Positions 25,906 to 38,645 of a stretch of DNA of 64,000 nucleotides are shown here, in pieces. Each line of letters begins with the position of its first letter. Position 1 is the stretch's first letter. The notes under the pieces were generated by a model, which was given only the letters and a program-made list of their open reading frames with translations, did no database searches and was not told the DNA's origin. The stretch is from Trichinella spiralis (Eukaryota; Nematoda; Enoplea; Trichinellida; Trichinellidae), in NCBI GenBank assembly GCA_000181795.3, contig CM012954.1:14514234-14578233 (forward strand). The letters are read 5' to 3'. Made by a program: the position numbers and the translations under genes.

Positions 25906-26650
25906 TTCTCATCACCGCTACAACTTTTGTCGGTTAGACGAATTTTACGTTTAGTGTGCGTAAGCTTCGTTTGCTCTCTTTTGTTTTTTTTCTTTTTTGA
26001 AAGTTTTTATTTGCTCTTTGAAATTGAAATTTACAAAAAATTACCATTATTTTTTGTTATTTTTATTATTGTTCCTGCTGCTGCCGCTGCTGCTTTTGTT
26101 AATTATTTCAATCATTTATTATTATTATTATTATTATTATATTACGTTTTCTGAACGATCATTTGACAATTCATCAACGCCATGCTGACAGTACGGCCAC
26201 TTTTAGAAACCAGTTTTATATAATTTCAGTTATTATTATTATTTATAAGAGCAAATATGAAAGAAGAAACAATATCGTCCAAGCTTCATCAGCATCACCA
26301 TTATGTTTTCACGTCATGTCGAGTTTGTTTATATAAAAGCACAAAGCTGTTCAAGTTATGCAGAAAGAAGATATATAATGCTAGTGCCAATAGTGCGCAA
26401 CAGTTAATTATTTGCAAAAATAAAAAAGATGAAGAAGAAGAAGAAGAAGCAGAAGCAGAAGCTAACATGCAAAGTAACAATGGAAGAGGAAGAAAAGTAG
26501 TATAATAAAATAAAAGTAGAGACGTCTTTTGCATGGCAAGAAGAACGGCAGCAGCGTGTTTGGCTCGTCGTCGGTCCGGTCAGCACCCGCCGCAAACGTC
26601 AATCAAAAGTAGAGCAAACGTTGTTAGCTAACAGCACGATGCTTTAGACA

Positions 26651-26678
26651 ACACACACACACACACACACACACACAC
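26651..26678. repeat. (AC)14 microsatellite
   Basis: A perfect run of 14 AC dinucleotides about 1.2 kb downstream of the LIM gene. Confidence 0.9.
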
Positions 26679-29600
26679 CCGACCTTACTTTTTCAAAAAC
26701 TCAAATTTATAAATATTCATATATATATAGAAGAGGGAGAGATGAATAGGTAGATATATAGACGTTGGCATATATAATATCGGTAACAGGCACGGTGAAA
26801 TTCTTGAGCAAAATGCTTTCCTTTCCGTCATGCATCATACTAATCATCCTTCCTACCCAATCATAGATATTATGCGTGTACATGATATGTTTTGCTTTAT
26901 TATTATTGTTGTTGTTTAAATTTATTAACACTCTCCACTAGTTAGCTCATGATTCACACACAATTTGCGTCACCAATAGATAAGGATAAAAAAGAATGGC
27001 TGTCATTTAGTGACTTGACAATGAGCAGAGAATTTGCTGTTTTAGTACACACATTCAGGAAAGAAGAACAATTTCAAAAAAAATGCCAACAAACAATTCC
27101 GTCATCACGAAACGAATTTGCAACGCAACAAAATGGAAAACAGAAAAAACGTACATTAATATTATTATTGACACGCTCGACTATGGCAATTAAAACGGTC
27201 TAGCAGGAAGGGGGGTCGATCATATTATATACGTGATCCGCGTGTTTGCTTTGGCTAATTATTAATTATTTATTCCATTATTTTTGCACAATTATGTAGC
27301 ACCTTACGCGCTCGAATGACGCCATTTGCAGCTAATGAAACATTTGATTTGAATTGAATGGAGTGATGTCGTTAGAAACAAAAAAGAAACTTTGAAATAT
27401 GCAAACGTAGTAGTATTTCAGTGAATGTGTTTCTTTTAAAAAAACACCCAAACTTGTCAATAATAAGTAAAAAAAAACAAATATAGCATTCTTCGGTTGG
27501 TTAGTTCGTTGAACTCACTCAAAAAAATAATAATAACAAAAATGAACTTCAAGTTTGATTGATTGAATTTGTCAGATTTCGGCTTGAATCTCAGTTCAGC
27601 TTGAAGAAAAGGAAGCAAAGGAGAAAATTATGATTATTACAGCAATTCAACAAAAATCACTGTCGTCCGTCAATCGATTAATGCCAACTTCCCATTACAA
27701 AAATGCAAACTTTTGACCCTTCTGTATGTTTGTTGATTGGGGGAAAAATTAATAATAATCTGCCTCAACCGGGCAAAGAGATTCGTTGTGCGAAGAGCGT
27801 TGATCGATTTCACAAAATCATTGTTGCAAAGCCAAGAAAAAAAACATCTCAAATTTTTGCAAAAACGATCGTCGTCTGCTTCTGAATGCACAGTTGGGAA
27901 AATTGGGAATGAAGAAAACGGACGGCTGACTTGAATTAATTAGCCTCTTCTCGGGCATGCAACAATTACCGTAAACTGACGGCAGTGATGGAAAAGAGCA
28001 TCGTGGTCACTACTTACTTGGTAGTAGTGAAACAAAAATACACTCAATCTGACAATGCATCTGTTGGAAAAGGGCTTAGAATTGGAAAATTTGCAAAACA
28101 CAACCTTCATCACATGAACAGAAAAAGAAGAAAAAGATGAATCGAATAAAAATAAAAAAAAATAAAACAGAAACAACAACAATATGTGATAAGTGAGCAT
28201 GTTCGGATAGATTTGGATTAGCTCTGTTTGTTTATGTATGCAAGCACAGTTTGGGCTTGGTTTGCAAGTTTAAAATGTTCAAATAAACATGATCAACATT
28301 ACAACACGTTCAAAAATGCATTCTGAACATAATAAATAGTTTATAAATAGATTTTCAACAGCAAAAGCCAGTATTGACCAGTGCGGCGGCAGCTTTTGGT
28401 CGTAACGCAACAAGCGGCGCCGCCCTCATCGATCGAGGTGCTTCGCACAGTATGCACATATCCACATGAGACTTATCCCCGCAGCTGGCGTATCGCTTGA
28501 ACAGACCGCCGGACCGAACTGGACCGGATAGTCACGCCTTCTGCCAATCGACAATTGTTCATTACATCTTTTCCCAAGCGACGTTCAACAGCAGCGTCCA
28601 TGCATAATTTCCATAAAACGCACAACATATCATCCCGCATTCATCGGATCCTAACGTCACGTTTGTTGAATAATATAGCAATGGAAAACTTTTATTCTTT
28701 CAGTTTCAGTTGTTTGGTAGACGTTCACAAAGAAGGAACCCTGTCCAGATAAGGAATAGGCTGTGAATTGAGATGAACGAAAAGTGAGAAGAAAAAACCG
28801 ATGATCATCATCACCACAGCCAGTTAATTGCTTGATTATTTTCAACTCGCGGATTTGAAGAAAATCAACTTTTGCAAAATGTCAACCACAATATAAGTAC
28901 ACAACTTTTACAAAAAAATTAAGTAAAATTATATTTAAAATTTTTCAAAAAAAAAACATCCCATCAATAGTATACGAGTATTGCTGTATGCACAGTTTTG
29001 TCTGTTTGCAAATGAAAAAAGTATTATTGAAAATTTGTTAAAAAAACAAAATGGGATTGATGGAAGAAGGGCATGTACCATGGAAATGTTGGCAGCGTTG
29101 ATCAATCATCATTAAAATTAAAATTCAAACAGAAATTGATAAAACATAATTTCCATCCCAACCACGCAAATTCCATTTTCAACTACTACAATTCGATTAT
29201 CAACATTTCGCATTTTTTTTCTTCTCTCGTGCGTGCGTATCCTGTGATGAAAATATTCGAAATATTAAATTTCAAGTTATGTTTTCTGTTCAAGTGCTGC
29301 TAATTCACCAAAAAAAACGAGAAGAAGATAACACTTGTGGTATTTTTTGTGCATTTTCACAATTTTCCCATCCACTGTGGCGAGAGCGAGAAAAAGCGAT
29401 GCTAATTTGAATTCAATCGACCAAACGAACAGAAGAGATGCAACAATTGAAGACGGTTTTGAATATTGCGGGCGTGCAAGATGCAGATCATGCTTTTTGC
29501 AAAATTGCCAAATCGATGATCAAAGCAACCTGTTTTGCAAAGTTCAGCAGACTTTAATTATATTGGAAGAAAGCCATTTTTCATTCAATTCTCGCCTGCT

Positions 29601-32600
29601 CGTAAATTTATTCTTTCAAAAGGGGCTTTTTTTCACCACCACCAAAGCATTATTATATGCAAAACACGCAATTCAACTTTTGTTGACCGAAAACTTGTTG
29701 ACATTCATCGACAATAGTAGCAGGCACAGAAATTGCAATTTTCACTTGATATGATGATTGCAAGCGGTTTGCAAAGCTTACAGAATTTCCAGGTGAAAAT
29801 ATTCACAGTCCAAACGTGAAAGTCAATAATATTATGCACCTTCATATTTAGCCCAACAACAAACTCTGATAACAGCATTAACATATGCGATCAACTACAT
29901 ATATTTTTGAAAAAAAATGTAGATATATTTTCAAATTATTTTCTCTTTATGACATGTTCCGTGAGATTTGATGCCAGAAAACCGGAAAATAATAAAAATT
30001 CGGTCACGAAGAGGAGAAATAAATTGCAAAAATTCTAGAAAAGCAGTTACAGTTGCCTCTGATATTGAACATGTTTACCCCGTGGGCAATATATACATTA
30101 GATCGATCATATTCTTTTTTCAAATAAGCAGCAATTCATTATAAATATTTCACCAATATATATACATATATATTTATACATGTGTGCACATACATAACAA
30201 CTGGCCTATCTACTTTCTCCTGCTACCTTGACGCATTGTGTTCCACTTGTCAACTTGTAGCATATTTGGCATGTTTTCACGTTTAATGGAGAAAATTTTT
30301 AAAAAGATGCTTATAATGGAAAATACCTCTTCTTCTTATTCGATATAATAAACATGTTTTTGTTGTTAAAAGTGGTCTAATTTTTTGTCAGCTTTAAAAC
30401 ACTACAGGCTAAAGTGGTGCTCGCGATTATCGTCCCAAACCTGCCTAGCCTGAAGCGAACAAGTTCCAGCGTTCTCTACAAAGCAAGCCCGCCTTTCGCT
30501 TCAATTTCCAACTGCATCACTGCACTACTTCATTTTTTATGTCGCCTTCAAATAACCTAAAGCTGATTTCATTCATCTTGAAACGTTGTTTCATGGAAGA
30601 CAAAAAAAAGTCCATCTCCTCCACATTCCCTTGGATCAAAAAAATGCCGACTTGGTAGCATTCAGAAGCAACGTCCATTAGCACAACATCTGCAACCAAG
30701 TTGCGCCAAAGACTGATCACTTTTCATGAGATAACAATCTGCTTGTCAAATACGTCAAAAATTGGCTATTCTATTCTTACCAGCTGTAAACATCTGAACT
30801 GACCAAAAAAACTGCAACCACTCGTATTATATTCACGGAGAGAGTGGTTTTAATGACCGTTATTTATTTATACTAACTTTGACAAGTGGCAATAAAATTA
30901 CTATGCAATAAATCACTGTTAAACTAAACTACAATGATCAGCTGTGTAACGTTGTTCGATGCTGTTTCTATTTTCTAAGTGAAAATCCTCTCTGAATAGT
31001 ATGTTTTTCGTTATTTTGCAAAAAAGCCTTATAACGTCAAAGTTATGCCAATTTCTATTTTCTTAATATTTACATCAGTTCGTGAAAAGCGATAAAAAAA
31101 GGGAAATGAAGAACATACTTTTTACATCTGAGAAATTAATTTGAATGAATTACAGTATAACAAATGGAACCTGACAATACAGTATTCCTTTTGAAAAGAA
31201 TCATTCTTGATTTGTCATCTGCAATCACGAACAACAACGTGTAAATATATTTACGTTTCTGTTTTATATTTTGATGCAATGCTCAACGAAGCAAAAATAA
31301 ACGACAAATCCTACGATTGTAGGTGTTTTTGAAAAATATTTCAGGCACACATGCAATGTTTCCAATCAACTATGATGCTAGGAAATTAGTAAACACCGGG
31401 ACAAGTTCTGCTAAGTCAAAATAAACAATCGAATCCATTGCTCAATTCATAAATGCTGACAACATACGATGATTATTGTATGTAGTATGAATAAAAAAAT
31501 CACAACTATTATATATTCTTTCACATTATTATATTACTATTTGCACAGATAATTCTGAATTATATATATAAGAATAAATAGAAAACGGCAGTTCACATTG
31601 TTCAGCAGAGGCTGACTAGGTGACAAAAACACTTTTCCAACATTCCCAATTGTTACTGACCTCTGCCGAGATCGTCACGGATGTACGGTTCAATGCAATT
31701 CGACAACTACATTGCCAAATGACCAGACATTATACTTCACACATGGATGACCAACAACCCATTGGACCGTCCTGCTGTACAACATTGCAAAGAACAAAGT
31801 TTGTCTGTACCTTATTCAAAACGAATCGCGCGATTGAAAAAGAAATTAAAAGCATATCATTTTTGCAAATTTCTTTGAAAAACAAATTTGTGATTCATTT
31901 TTCATTACGTGATTCAAAACCGAACAAACACCACACTGCTAACAATAAAGCTGTTGAAATAATTTGACCATTGACAAAATATGCACACAGAAAATTACAA
32001 AACTTCAACAATTTTAACAATACAACATCCGCGATCAAAGGGGACATTTGCAATTATGATTCCTTTATTATCAACTTTCATTGGTGTTGTTTTAATTTCT
32101 TGTTTGAAAGAAAGAAAAAACATGATGATAATTCATTGGAAACTTGATTATAATAAAATAAAATTGAAAATCAATATGGAAAAAATAATATGGATATATG
32201 TATTCCCAAAGTATCGTTTCGCTTAATGAAAAAGAAGAAGAAGATTTAACTTTCCAAAAATCTCATTTACTCGGCACTATGTCACAAAAAAATATATGCA
32301 TATATATTTGACCGTTTACGACGAGTGTAAAAGCAATCACATTCTTCATTTTATTTATTCCAGCGGTGCAATTAAACCATCGTGAAGTACAACTAAATTT
32401 ACACTTAGAAAAGTAATGATCATAAAAAATAATAAAGCAGATGTTGAAAAAGTGTTCAAAGTCAATCCTGCCGTGAGAAACAACATCAGAGCATGCTTTG
32501 AGATATAGGAAAGGGAAAAACTGAAATTTGAATTTTTTCCTAATAAACATTTTACGATAATTGGACGTTTGGAAAAGAAAAAACAAAGAGAGATTGAGAA

Positions 32601-33690
32601 TCATTGAGTTAGAAATAAATCATTTTTATTGCGCTTCACTAAAAAGATCTAGACGTCTGGTTCAGACAATAAAAAACAATTACAAGAAGAATAAGAAGCC
32701 GTTTTATTCTGTTTGAAAATAAAATAAAACGTCTAGTGGTGCAACAATGAAAGAGTATGTAGAAATGAAAAAAAAGGAAATAATTTACATCTTAACACCA
32801 ACATCTGTATAAGCCTTTGAACAAAAAAAACCACACTACATCCTACTTCCAAAGACAAGATCAAAGTTGATGGAATATTGATCTATTTTACAGCTTTGAG
32901 AAGACTTATATTCAAATATTCATTAATTTGAACAACGAACAAAGCAAAGGATCACCTGAAATGCGCAAACACTATTATTCTTTGAAATCTGTAAAAACTG
33001 GTGAGCAGTTTTAATTAATATATTTCACAAAAAGCCAATCGGATATTTGTAAAAAAGAAAATCAATCGATTTGCTCGTGAAGTAGGTAGGTGAAATAATT
33101 ATTCCACTTTTCAATTTTAATTTCATAATTTCAAAAAAAAAGACAAGAAGATAAACACTTTTAGATGGTCGTTAAAATGATTGCCTTCCTCTCTGATCAC
33201 TACTTCACTTCACACGCAATAAATTGTCAAAGAATTCCTCAATGGCTTGTATTATGGAATAAAAAATAAATCTGCGACAATGGAGTTATAAGTGAATTGT
33301 TTACATCGTGTGAATATGTTGCTTGAAATGTGGAAATGTATTTACCTTCAACAAAATGATGAAAGAGATTTTTTTCCAGTAAAAACTTTTGCATTCAACA
33401 GTCACAATTCAGATGGTGAATCAGAAACTTTTTCACAATTAAACATCGCGTAAACATTTGCGGAATAATTAAAAATTAGCATTAAATTCACTGACTTTTT
33501 TGTTACGGTTGCAAACAAGTTGAAATGCAGAGAAAAAAAGAAAGTTCAGCGGAAATTACATTGTATTTGTAATAGAATAAAATAATAATAAGAATAACAA
33601 ACATAAATCACCTAGGTAAATATAATTTGTATTTGAAATTCCTTGTTCCAGAACGTTATTGATTGATAAAATTGCAAACGATCCCCTTTT

Positions 33691-34098
33691 ATGTCTTCAA
33701 ATAATAGAAAGCAATTCTCGTTAATGGAAATCACTTTTCCTAAGCAAACACTGTTTCACATTTGCATAACAAACAAGTTGAACACATTGGCACCGAGTGC
33801 ACTGAAAACTGATGAGCAAATTTTCACTGTACACTGTAAAATGCTGAAAATGAGCCCAGAAGCAGCGCAACTTCGATTTTCAATTTTCAACGCAAATTTT
33901 CACACAATTAAAAAAAGTAAGCTTAATTCCAACATGTTGCTTCTTGAAAACGGACGACAATTTAACGTTTCATTGAAACAGACAGAAAAAAGAACCACAA
34001 GCACTAACACATCACGCAATCAATTATTACTGAATAATTTAAATTACAAACAACGTATAATTTGCAAATTAATTTTCACCCTCGCCGATGTTGCATAA
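33691..34098 (+). CDS. Uncharacterised ORF, 135 aa
   Basis: A true ATG (MSSNNRKQFS) opens 135 codons without a stop, long for DNA this rich in A+T, where stops are frequent. The protein is rich in Lys, Asn, Leu and Thr, with no signal peptide, membrane segment or recognisable domain. It lies about 500 nt upstream of the possible start of the Shisa-like gene on the same strand. It could be a small gene, a remnant or chance. Confidence 0.22.
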   Translation: MSSNNRKQFSLMEITFPKQTLFHICITNKLNTLAPSALKTDEQIFTVHCKMLKMSPEAAQLRFSIFNANFHTIKKSKLNSNMLLLENGRQFNVSLKQTEKRTTSTNTSRNQLLLNNLNYKQRIICKLIFTLADVA

Positions 34099-34611
34099 GA
34101 TTGTATTTTTATTGCTGTTGCAAAAGAACCTTACAACAACAGTGTTTATTTATCAATCCAGAATAAACAGTTTAAAATAAAGTCGACACTGATTCTTTGT
34201 TGGAACAGCAATTGAAAAATGCCCCATTTCTATCCCAGTCAAGCGCCAATTATTTCAATTAACCCGCAAGCGGTAATTTCTCGGCAAAACTCCCTCATTA
34301 AAGCTTGAGCCGTTTCTACCACTGTGAACGTTAATTATTCGACCACGCCCCGATGACATCACTGCGCCGCGTTCGCAGTTGTTCGTCCGTCACTAAACCT
34401 AGCCGGTTCCGCAGAAATTTAAATCGACCACTACCATAAAATATTTCTCTCGTTATTCCACTTTTCTGCCGATTACCAAATTCCAACGTATGCATATCTC
34501 TCTCTGTGTGTGTGTTTTGATTTCCGATATAACAATAATTATTATCAATAGAAGGAGAAATGAATTTAAAATACAGTGAACAAGTAGTGCAGTAAGGTGT
34601 GGTGATTTTTG

Positions 34612-34704
34612 ATGATTCATCTTCACTTTTTTACTTTTTTGGGATATTCAATTTGTCAGTCATTTGTGAACAACTCCACCAAACAGTCAGTGAAACTTGC
34701 GTAG
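34612..34704 (+). CDS. Possible signal-peptide exon of the Shisa-like gene
   Basis: The downstream Cys-rich exon lacks a signal peptide, yet the protein family is secreted or type I membrane. Here an ATG opens a 30-codon frame starting MIHLHFFTFLGYSIC, a hydrophobic stretch of signal-peptide type. It contains GT sites (GTCAGT near 34655 in phase 1, another in phase 2) that would join in frame to acceptor-like AG sites at 35400 or 35443 in the next exon. This is inferred; the frame is short and the splice sites are mediocre. Confidence 0.25.
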   Translation: MIHLHFFTFLGYSICQSFVNNSTKQSVKLA

Positions 34705-34874
34705 AAATATCCAAATATATATATAAATTTTCCTCCTGTTCGGGGGCACAATTATTTACAGTATTCATATTTTTTAGTGATTTGCAGGTGACGTTGTCGC
34801 GCGAGGCGACGCCAAACGAACAAATAGAACAAGAAGAATAAAACGAAACGATAAAGAGTTGACGACGACAACGA

Positions 34875-34920
34875 CGGCGGCGGCGGTGGCGGCAGCAGCA
34901 GCAGCAGCAGCAACAGCAGC
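34875..34920. repeat. (GGC)n-(AGC)n trinucleotide tract
   Basis: Six GGC-type triplets run into about nine AGC triplets. In one plus-strand frame, open without ATG from about 34846 to 35091, this reads Gly then Ser runs; on the minus strand it reads Ala, Pro or Leu runs. Whether it is transcribed is unknown. Confidence 0.8.
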
Positions 34921-35390
34921 ACTACTAGCAGTGGCAGTGAAAACAGCGGCAACAAAACGACCAGTGGTAACAAAAATAACGGCATCATTATCTTGCAGGA
35001 CATGAAAATCAGTAACATCGTCCACTGCGACAGTAATACCCGCATCCAACACAACTGGATCAGCACTGGTCAATCCTGTCTTATTTGAAAACTTTTCCCT
35101 CTGCAAAGTTTGTTCAATTTTCAACGTGAAAAGCCTGTCTGTTTGTTGGTCGTCGGTTAACCTGTTAGCCGTCTATTCGTGATATACAGTTGATTGACCA
35201 AATTTATGCTTGGAAAGCATTATTATCTTTGAAAAAAAAAACAAGCAAAATACACACTCACACACACACATACACAGAGATGTATATTAATATTCGTATA
35301 CATACATACACATAGATATATATATTTATATATACATATGTGTGTATGTATATGATTTTAAAATTAATCACAATTATAAATAATAGCTGA

Positions 35391-37277
35391 ATGAACACAG
35401 CCGGATCATTTTCACTGGCAGCTTCTGGATCTTTGACCAGAACTTGTCCAAATGGTCGTGACTGTCCCGGATATGGAGACAGTTTAGATGAATTCTACTG
35501 TTGCGACAGCACTGTCCAGCCAGGTGATTTCTACTGTTGTGACTATGGGACAAAGGAGAAAACTTCCTATCGTGGATTGCTCAGCGAGTTTGTTTTATTA
35601 TTTTGTTATAGAATTGTTTTTTAAGAAAAAATTGCAAAATATGATTTTGTTTAAATGTTGCTGCAGACATGTCGGTGAAATTGTCGGTGGTGTCTTCGGA
35701 GCGTTGGTATTGTTGTTGGTGGTCATTTTGGTGATGTGCTTTTTCTGCAGTTGTTGTACGCTTTATAAAAAACGAGAAAAACGTCGACAAAGTGAAAAAT
35801 ATTTTTGTCGGTTAATTCGATTTGTCTTTTTCAAGTTGAAATTTAAATTTCTTTTTTTACAATTTCAGGCCGCGAAAGTATCACCCCGTCGAATCGGCAT
35901 CACCGTCATTTCCATCCTTATTCTGCTGCTCCTTCTTCTCCTCATCATCATCATCATTCTTCTGTTATTGCCTACAGTCGACCCTGGCCGACGTCAATTG
36001 TACGTGTAGACGCCAGCAGCGGTTCGCCAACCCCGGACTGGGACCAGCTGTCTGACGGAGCAGAAGTGTCGTCGGCTTCTTGCAAGCCGTGCGGAAGTAA
36101 GCGTTCCGACTACTACCTTGGCAAATTCTCATATTCAATGCATATTCAATTGGACAGTATTGATTCTGTCGGGGCTCATCTTTTTGATTTTCTCGCTCTG
36201 AGCTGTTGCTGTGAAGTTTTGTTTTAAGCGACTTACTCGCGCTCAAGCTGCTCAAGAAAAGTCAAACCGGAAGAAGTGTTGTTATAAAAGCCGCAGGGAA
36301 TACAGATTCAGTTGTTCTAAATCCAAATCCAATTTTCCGATTCAATCACATTCCCCAGACTGCTGCTGCTGACGATTCTTTTTTCATTTGCTTTAAACTT
36401 TACCCACTGTAGTCGGGTTGGCTTTCCAAATTTCAATAATTTAGGTCACCATTACGCGCACATATATATATATACACACCCACATATTTACAACCGACGT
36501 ACTTGATGTGTGTGTGTATGCGCATACAAACAAATGTTGTCTGATCTAATTTTACCACTAGCCAGGATTGTTGTTGTTGTTTGCAATAACAATTGGGAAA
36601 TAGGTTCTTTTCTACAACACAAGCGCAACATCATTTTCAACTTGCACTGATTGCCAATTTGTCGTCAAGAAGTCACAATATAAGCATTATATGAAAGGCA
36701 TTAATATTAAAATGAAAATTGGGGAAAAAAATTTTCAACGACAAATTTGTATAGTTTGATCAATTTTTTTCGCGTCTGTGGAAAAAACATGTGGACGAAA
36801 TTGTTGCTGCTGCAGATAGACATGTTGAGTGTTGAAAAGAATTGAATATAGACTTTTCCAACTTGGAATATTTGCAAAATTGCTAATCTTTAGTTTTTTT
36901 TCTTCTTCTTATTTCTTCTGAGCACACATGTCGGCTCGCTTTTCAAGCAGCTTTGTCACGCAAACTTTGTCCAAGATAGTACTACCAGTAGTAGTAGTAG
37001 TAGTTTTATTAATTTATACGAAAAAGCATATATCGTCCAACATGCCATTACGCAGATTGATCGGTCAGCAGCTAGCTAATCACGCTTGTCAACTTAATAT
37101 AACACACAGACCATTCACGTTGATGATTCCATTTTCTCCATCTCATTCACATTTATTTAAATTTCAGCTCCACCACCGCCGTACAGTGTCGTCTGTCCAG
37201 GAATGTCCTCCTCATCCAGCTCAGCCGGTGCATCTCTTTTGCCTTTCACGGAACGACATCCGCCAACTGACGTTTGA
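35391..37277 (+). CDS. Shisa/WBP1/VOPP1-like single-pass membrane adaptor with PPPY tail
   Basis: Four exons, 35391-35587, 35667-35791, 35869-36096 and 37168-37277, join in one frame (219 aa from the ATG used). Order: a Cys-rich ectodomain with CPNGRDC and two YCCD motifs (to about residue 55); one transmembrane helix (about 70-92) ending in a Cys cluster, CFFCSCC; a basic stop-transfer segment (KKREKRRQ); a Ser/His-rich cytoplasmic tail; and near the C-terminus TPPPPYSVV, a PY motif of the kind that binds WW domains. This architecture (Cys-rich, TM, then PY) is that of the Shisa-like STMC6 superfamily, which includes WBP1L and VOPP1 and is proposed to link membrane proteins to NEDD4-type ligases. 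An in-frame TGA directly precedes the ATG and no signal peptide is encoded, so an upstream signal exon is likely missing (candidate at 34612). Exact subfamily is uncertain. Confidence 0.72.
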
Positions 37278-37494
37278 GAGCAACTTTTTTTTTGTCTATG
37301 CTTCCTCACCCCCATTTATTAAATTGAATTTTTTTCGAAAATGAATATCGGCAATTCTCTCGTTGAACATTTGATTAAAAGAAAACCTTTTTTCTCTTTG
37401 TTAGAAACTGAGTACAAGCATCTATGTACATATTATAGGCGTGCAGATGGATAGATTTATGCATGTATGTATGTAAAATAGAGGAGAATGTTGG

Positions 37495-37511
37495 TCGGCC
37501 GGCCGGCCGGC
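37495..37511. repeat. (GGCC)n palindromic tract
   Basis: A 17-nt CGGCCGGCC-type self-complementary tract within a GC-rich patch (about 37490-37600) in otherwise AT-rich DNA, 220 nt downstream of the Shisa-like stop codon. Confidence 0.7.
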
Positions 37512-38285
37512 TTAATTTCCCTCGGGACGCGATTGAGTTAGAAAATGTTAGGCCGAGACGGCCGCTAGTTTGGGCCTTGTCAACGCCGTCCGGGGGTCTT
37601 CTCATGATTCAATTACTCTTGAAACTAAGCAAGTTGACGTTCTCTTATTAATGGCTAATTTCCAGCGTTGACTTGCCAGCGCTGCTTTTCACCGGGGAAA
37701 AAGAGCAACTAGCGCACGAGCAACACGCTAAACATAACAAAGGAAAAAAAGAAGAAGCCTGAAAAAGCACCGACCAGCAAGCAGCCAACTTAGCAAGCTT
37801 TTCCCTCAATGCATCTTTCAACAAATGATGGCTAAAGTAGTAGTACTGATTTTCTGCTATTTCTCTACTATTGTTTGGCAAAAGTTTTCATTCACTGCTA
37901 TCCATCCACTGACGAGTCAAGCTGAAATCGATCGACCCGGTTCAACTAACACCGACAAACTCTGTACGCTAAACATCGACACAACACACCGTCCCCATTT
38001 TGCCATTTATACAAACAAACAAACAAACAAACAACAAGCCTCAATACTTCCTTCCAACCTTGATGCCTACACTAGTTCACTGTTGTTCGGCATTTTATAT
38101 TCAAATCAATCACCAACAGCTTTATCTGTATTGTATCAATCAACTGCAAAGTCGATAGCTCAATTTTCTATTAATTAACCACAAATGACACTGATTACAG
38201 GGAATCTGATAACAACAATACACGAAGAAGAATATCATTTCTGCAAACAACTCTAACTTAATACCTAACTAACAACAAGGTCCGT

Positions 38286-38322
38286 CATTCATTCATTCAT
38301 TCATGCATGCATGCATGCATGC
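38286..38322. repeat. (CATT)n-(CATG)n microsatellite
   Basis: Four CATT units change to about five CATG units. The CATG half is self-complementary. Confidence 0.85.
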
Positions 38323-38486
38323 TATCATCAAAGTTGTTTGTACAATTAATTATTTCAAATCACAACATCTCGAATGTGGAATCAATGAAAATTTTCATAT
38401 CAAATTAAAAGAAAAAAAATTATTTCTCCTTTTCCATATTCGCATTCAAGTTTCAAAATGGAAATTCCATTTATCATTTTATCAAT

Positions 38487-38504
38487 ATTAAAAGATCTTT
38501 TAAT
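38487..38504. repeat. Perfect 18-nt palindrome
   Basis: The 18 bases centred on GATC (ATTAAAAGATCTTTTAAT) equal their own reverse complement. No function is assigned. Confidence 0.8.
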
Positions 38505-38613
38505 GGAAAAATGAATAGGACGACAATTCCGATTGATGCTGTTATTGGAAAATAATTAATCATTGTGCGTTTGCTGTTAAAAAAGAAACAACAACAACAG
38601 CAACAGAAGAAAT

Positions 38614-38645
38614 GCATGATTAAATTAAATCTTATTTAATCATGC
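38614..38645. repeat. 12-bp inverted repeat with 8-nt loop
   Basis: The arms 38614-38625 (GCATGATTAAAT) and 38634-38645 are exact reverse complements around an 8-nt spacer. It lies 110 nt after the 18-nt palindrome. Confidence 0.8.

Larger units (their letters stand above)
25468..34611. other. Gene-poor interval between the LIM gene and the Shisa-like gene
   Basis: It begins with the likely 3' UTR of the LIM gene, which carries C-rich and TCC/ATC runs. The remainder is AT-rich and gives no recognised protein. Exceptions are a GC-rich patch at about 26520-26620, one at 28362-28560 and one at 34260-34440, and an ATG-initiated 135-codon frame at 33691-34098, listed separately. Confidence 0.5.

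Noticed and set aside
29335-29754. 139-codon plus-strand frame
   Set aside because: It has a TTG start, no in-frame ATG near the front, no domain and AT-rich random-like composition.
30517-30687. Minus-strand frame with a NLVADVVLMDV segment resembling the start of lactate dehydrogenase
   Set aside because: The likeness covers about 12 residues only. Neither the upstream glycine-rich loop nor the downstream conserved segments are found on either side, so I do not call a pseudogene.
31620-31967. 115-codon plus-strand frame
   Set aside because: It begins with GTG rather than ATG, has no recognisable domain and no supporting splice context.
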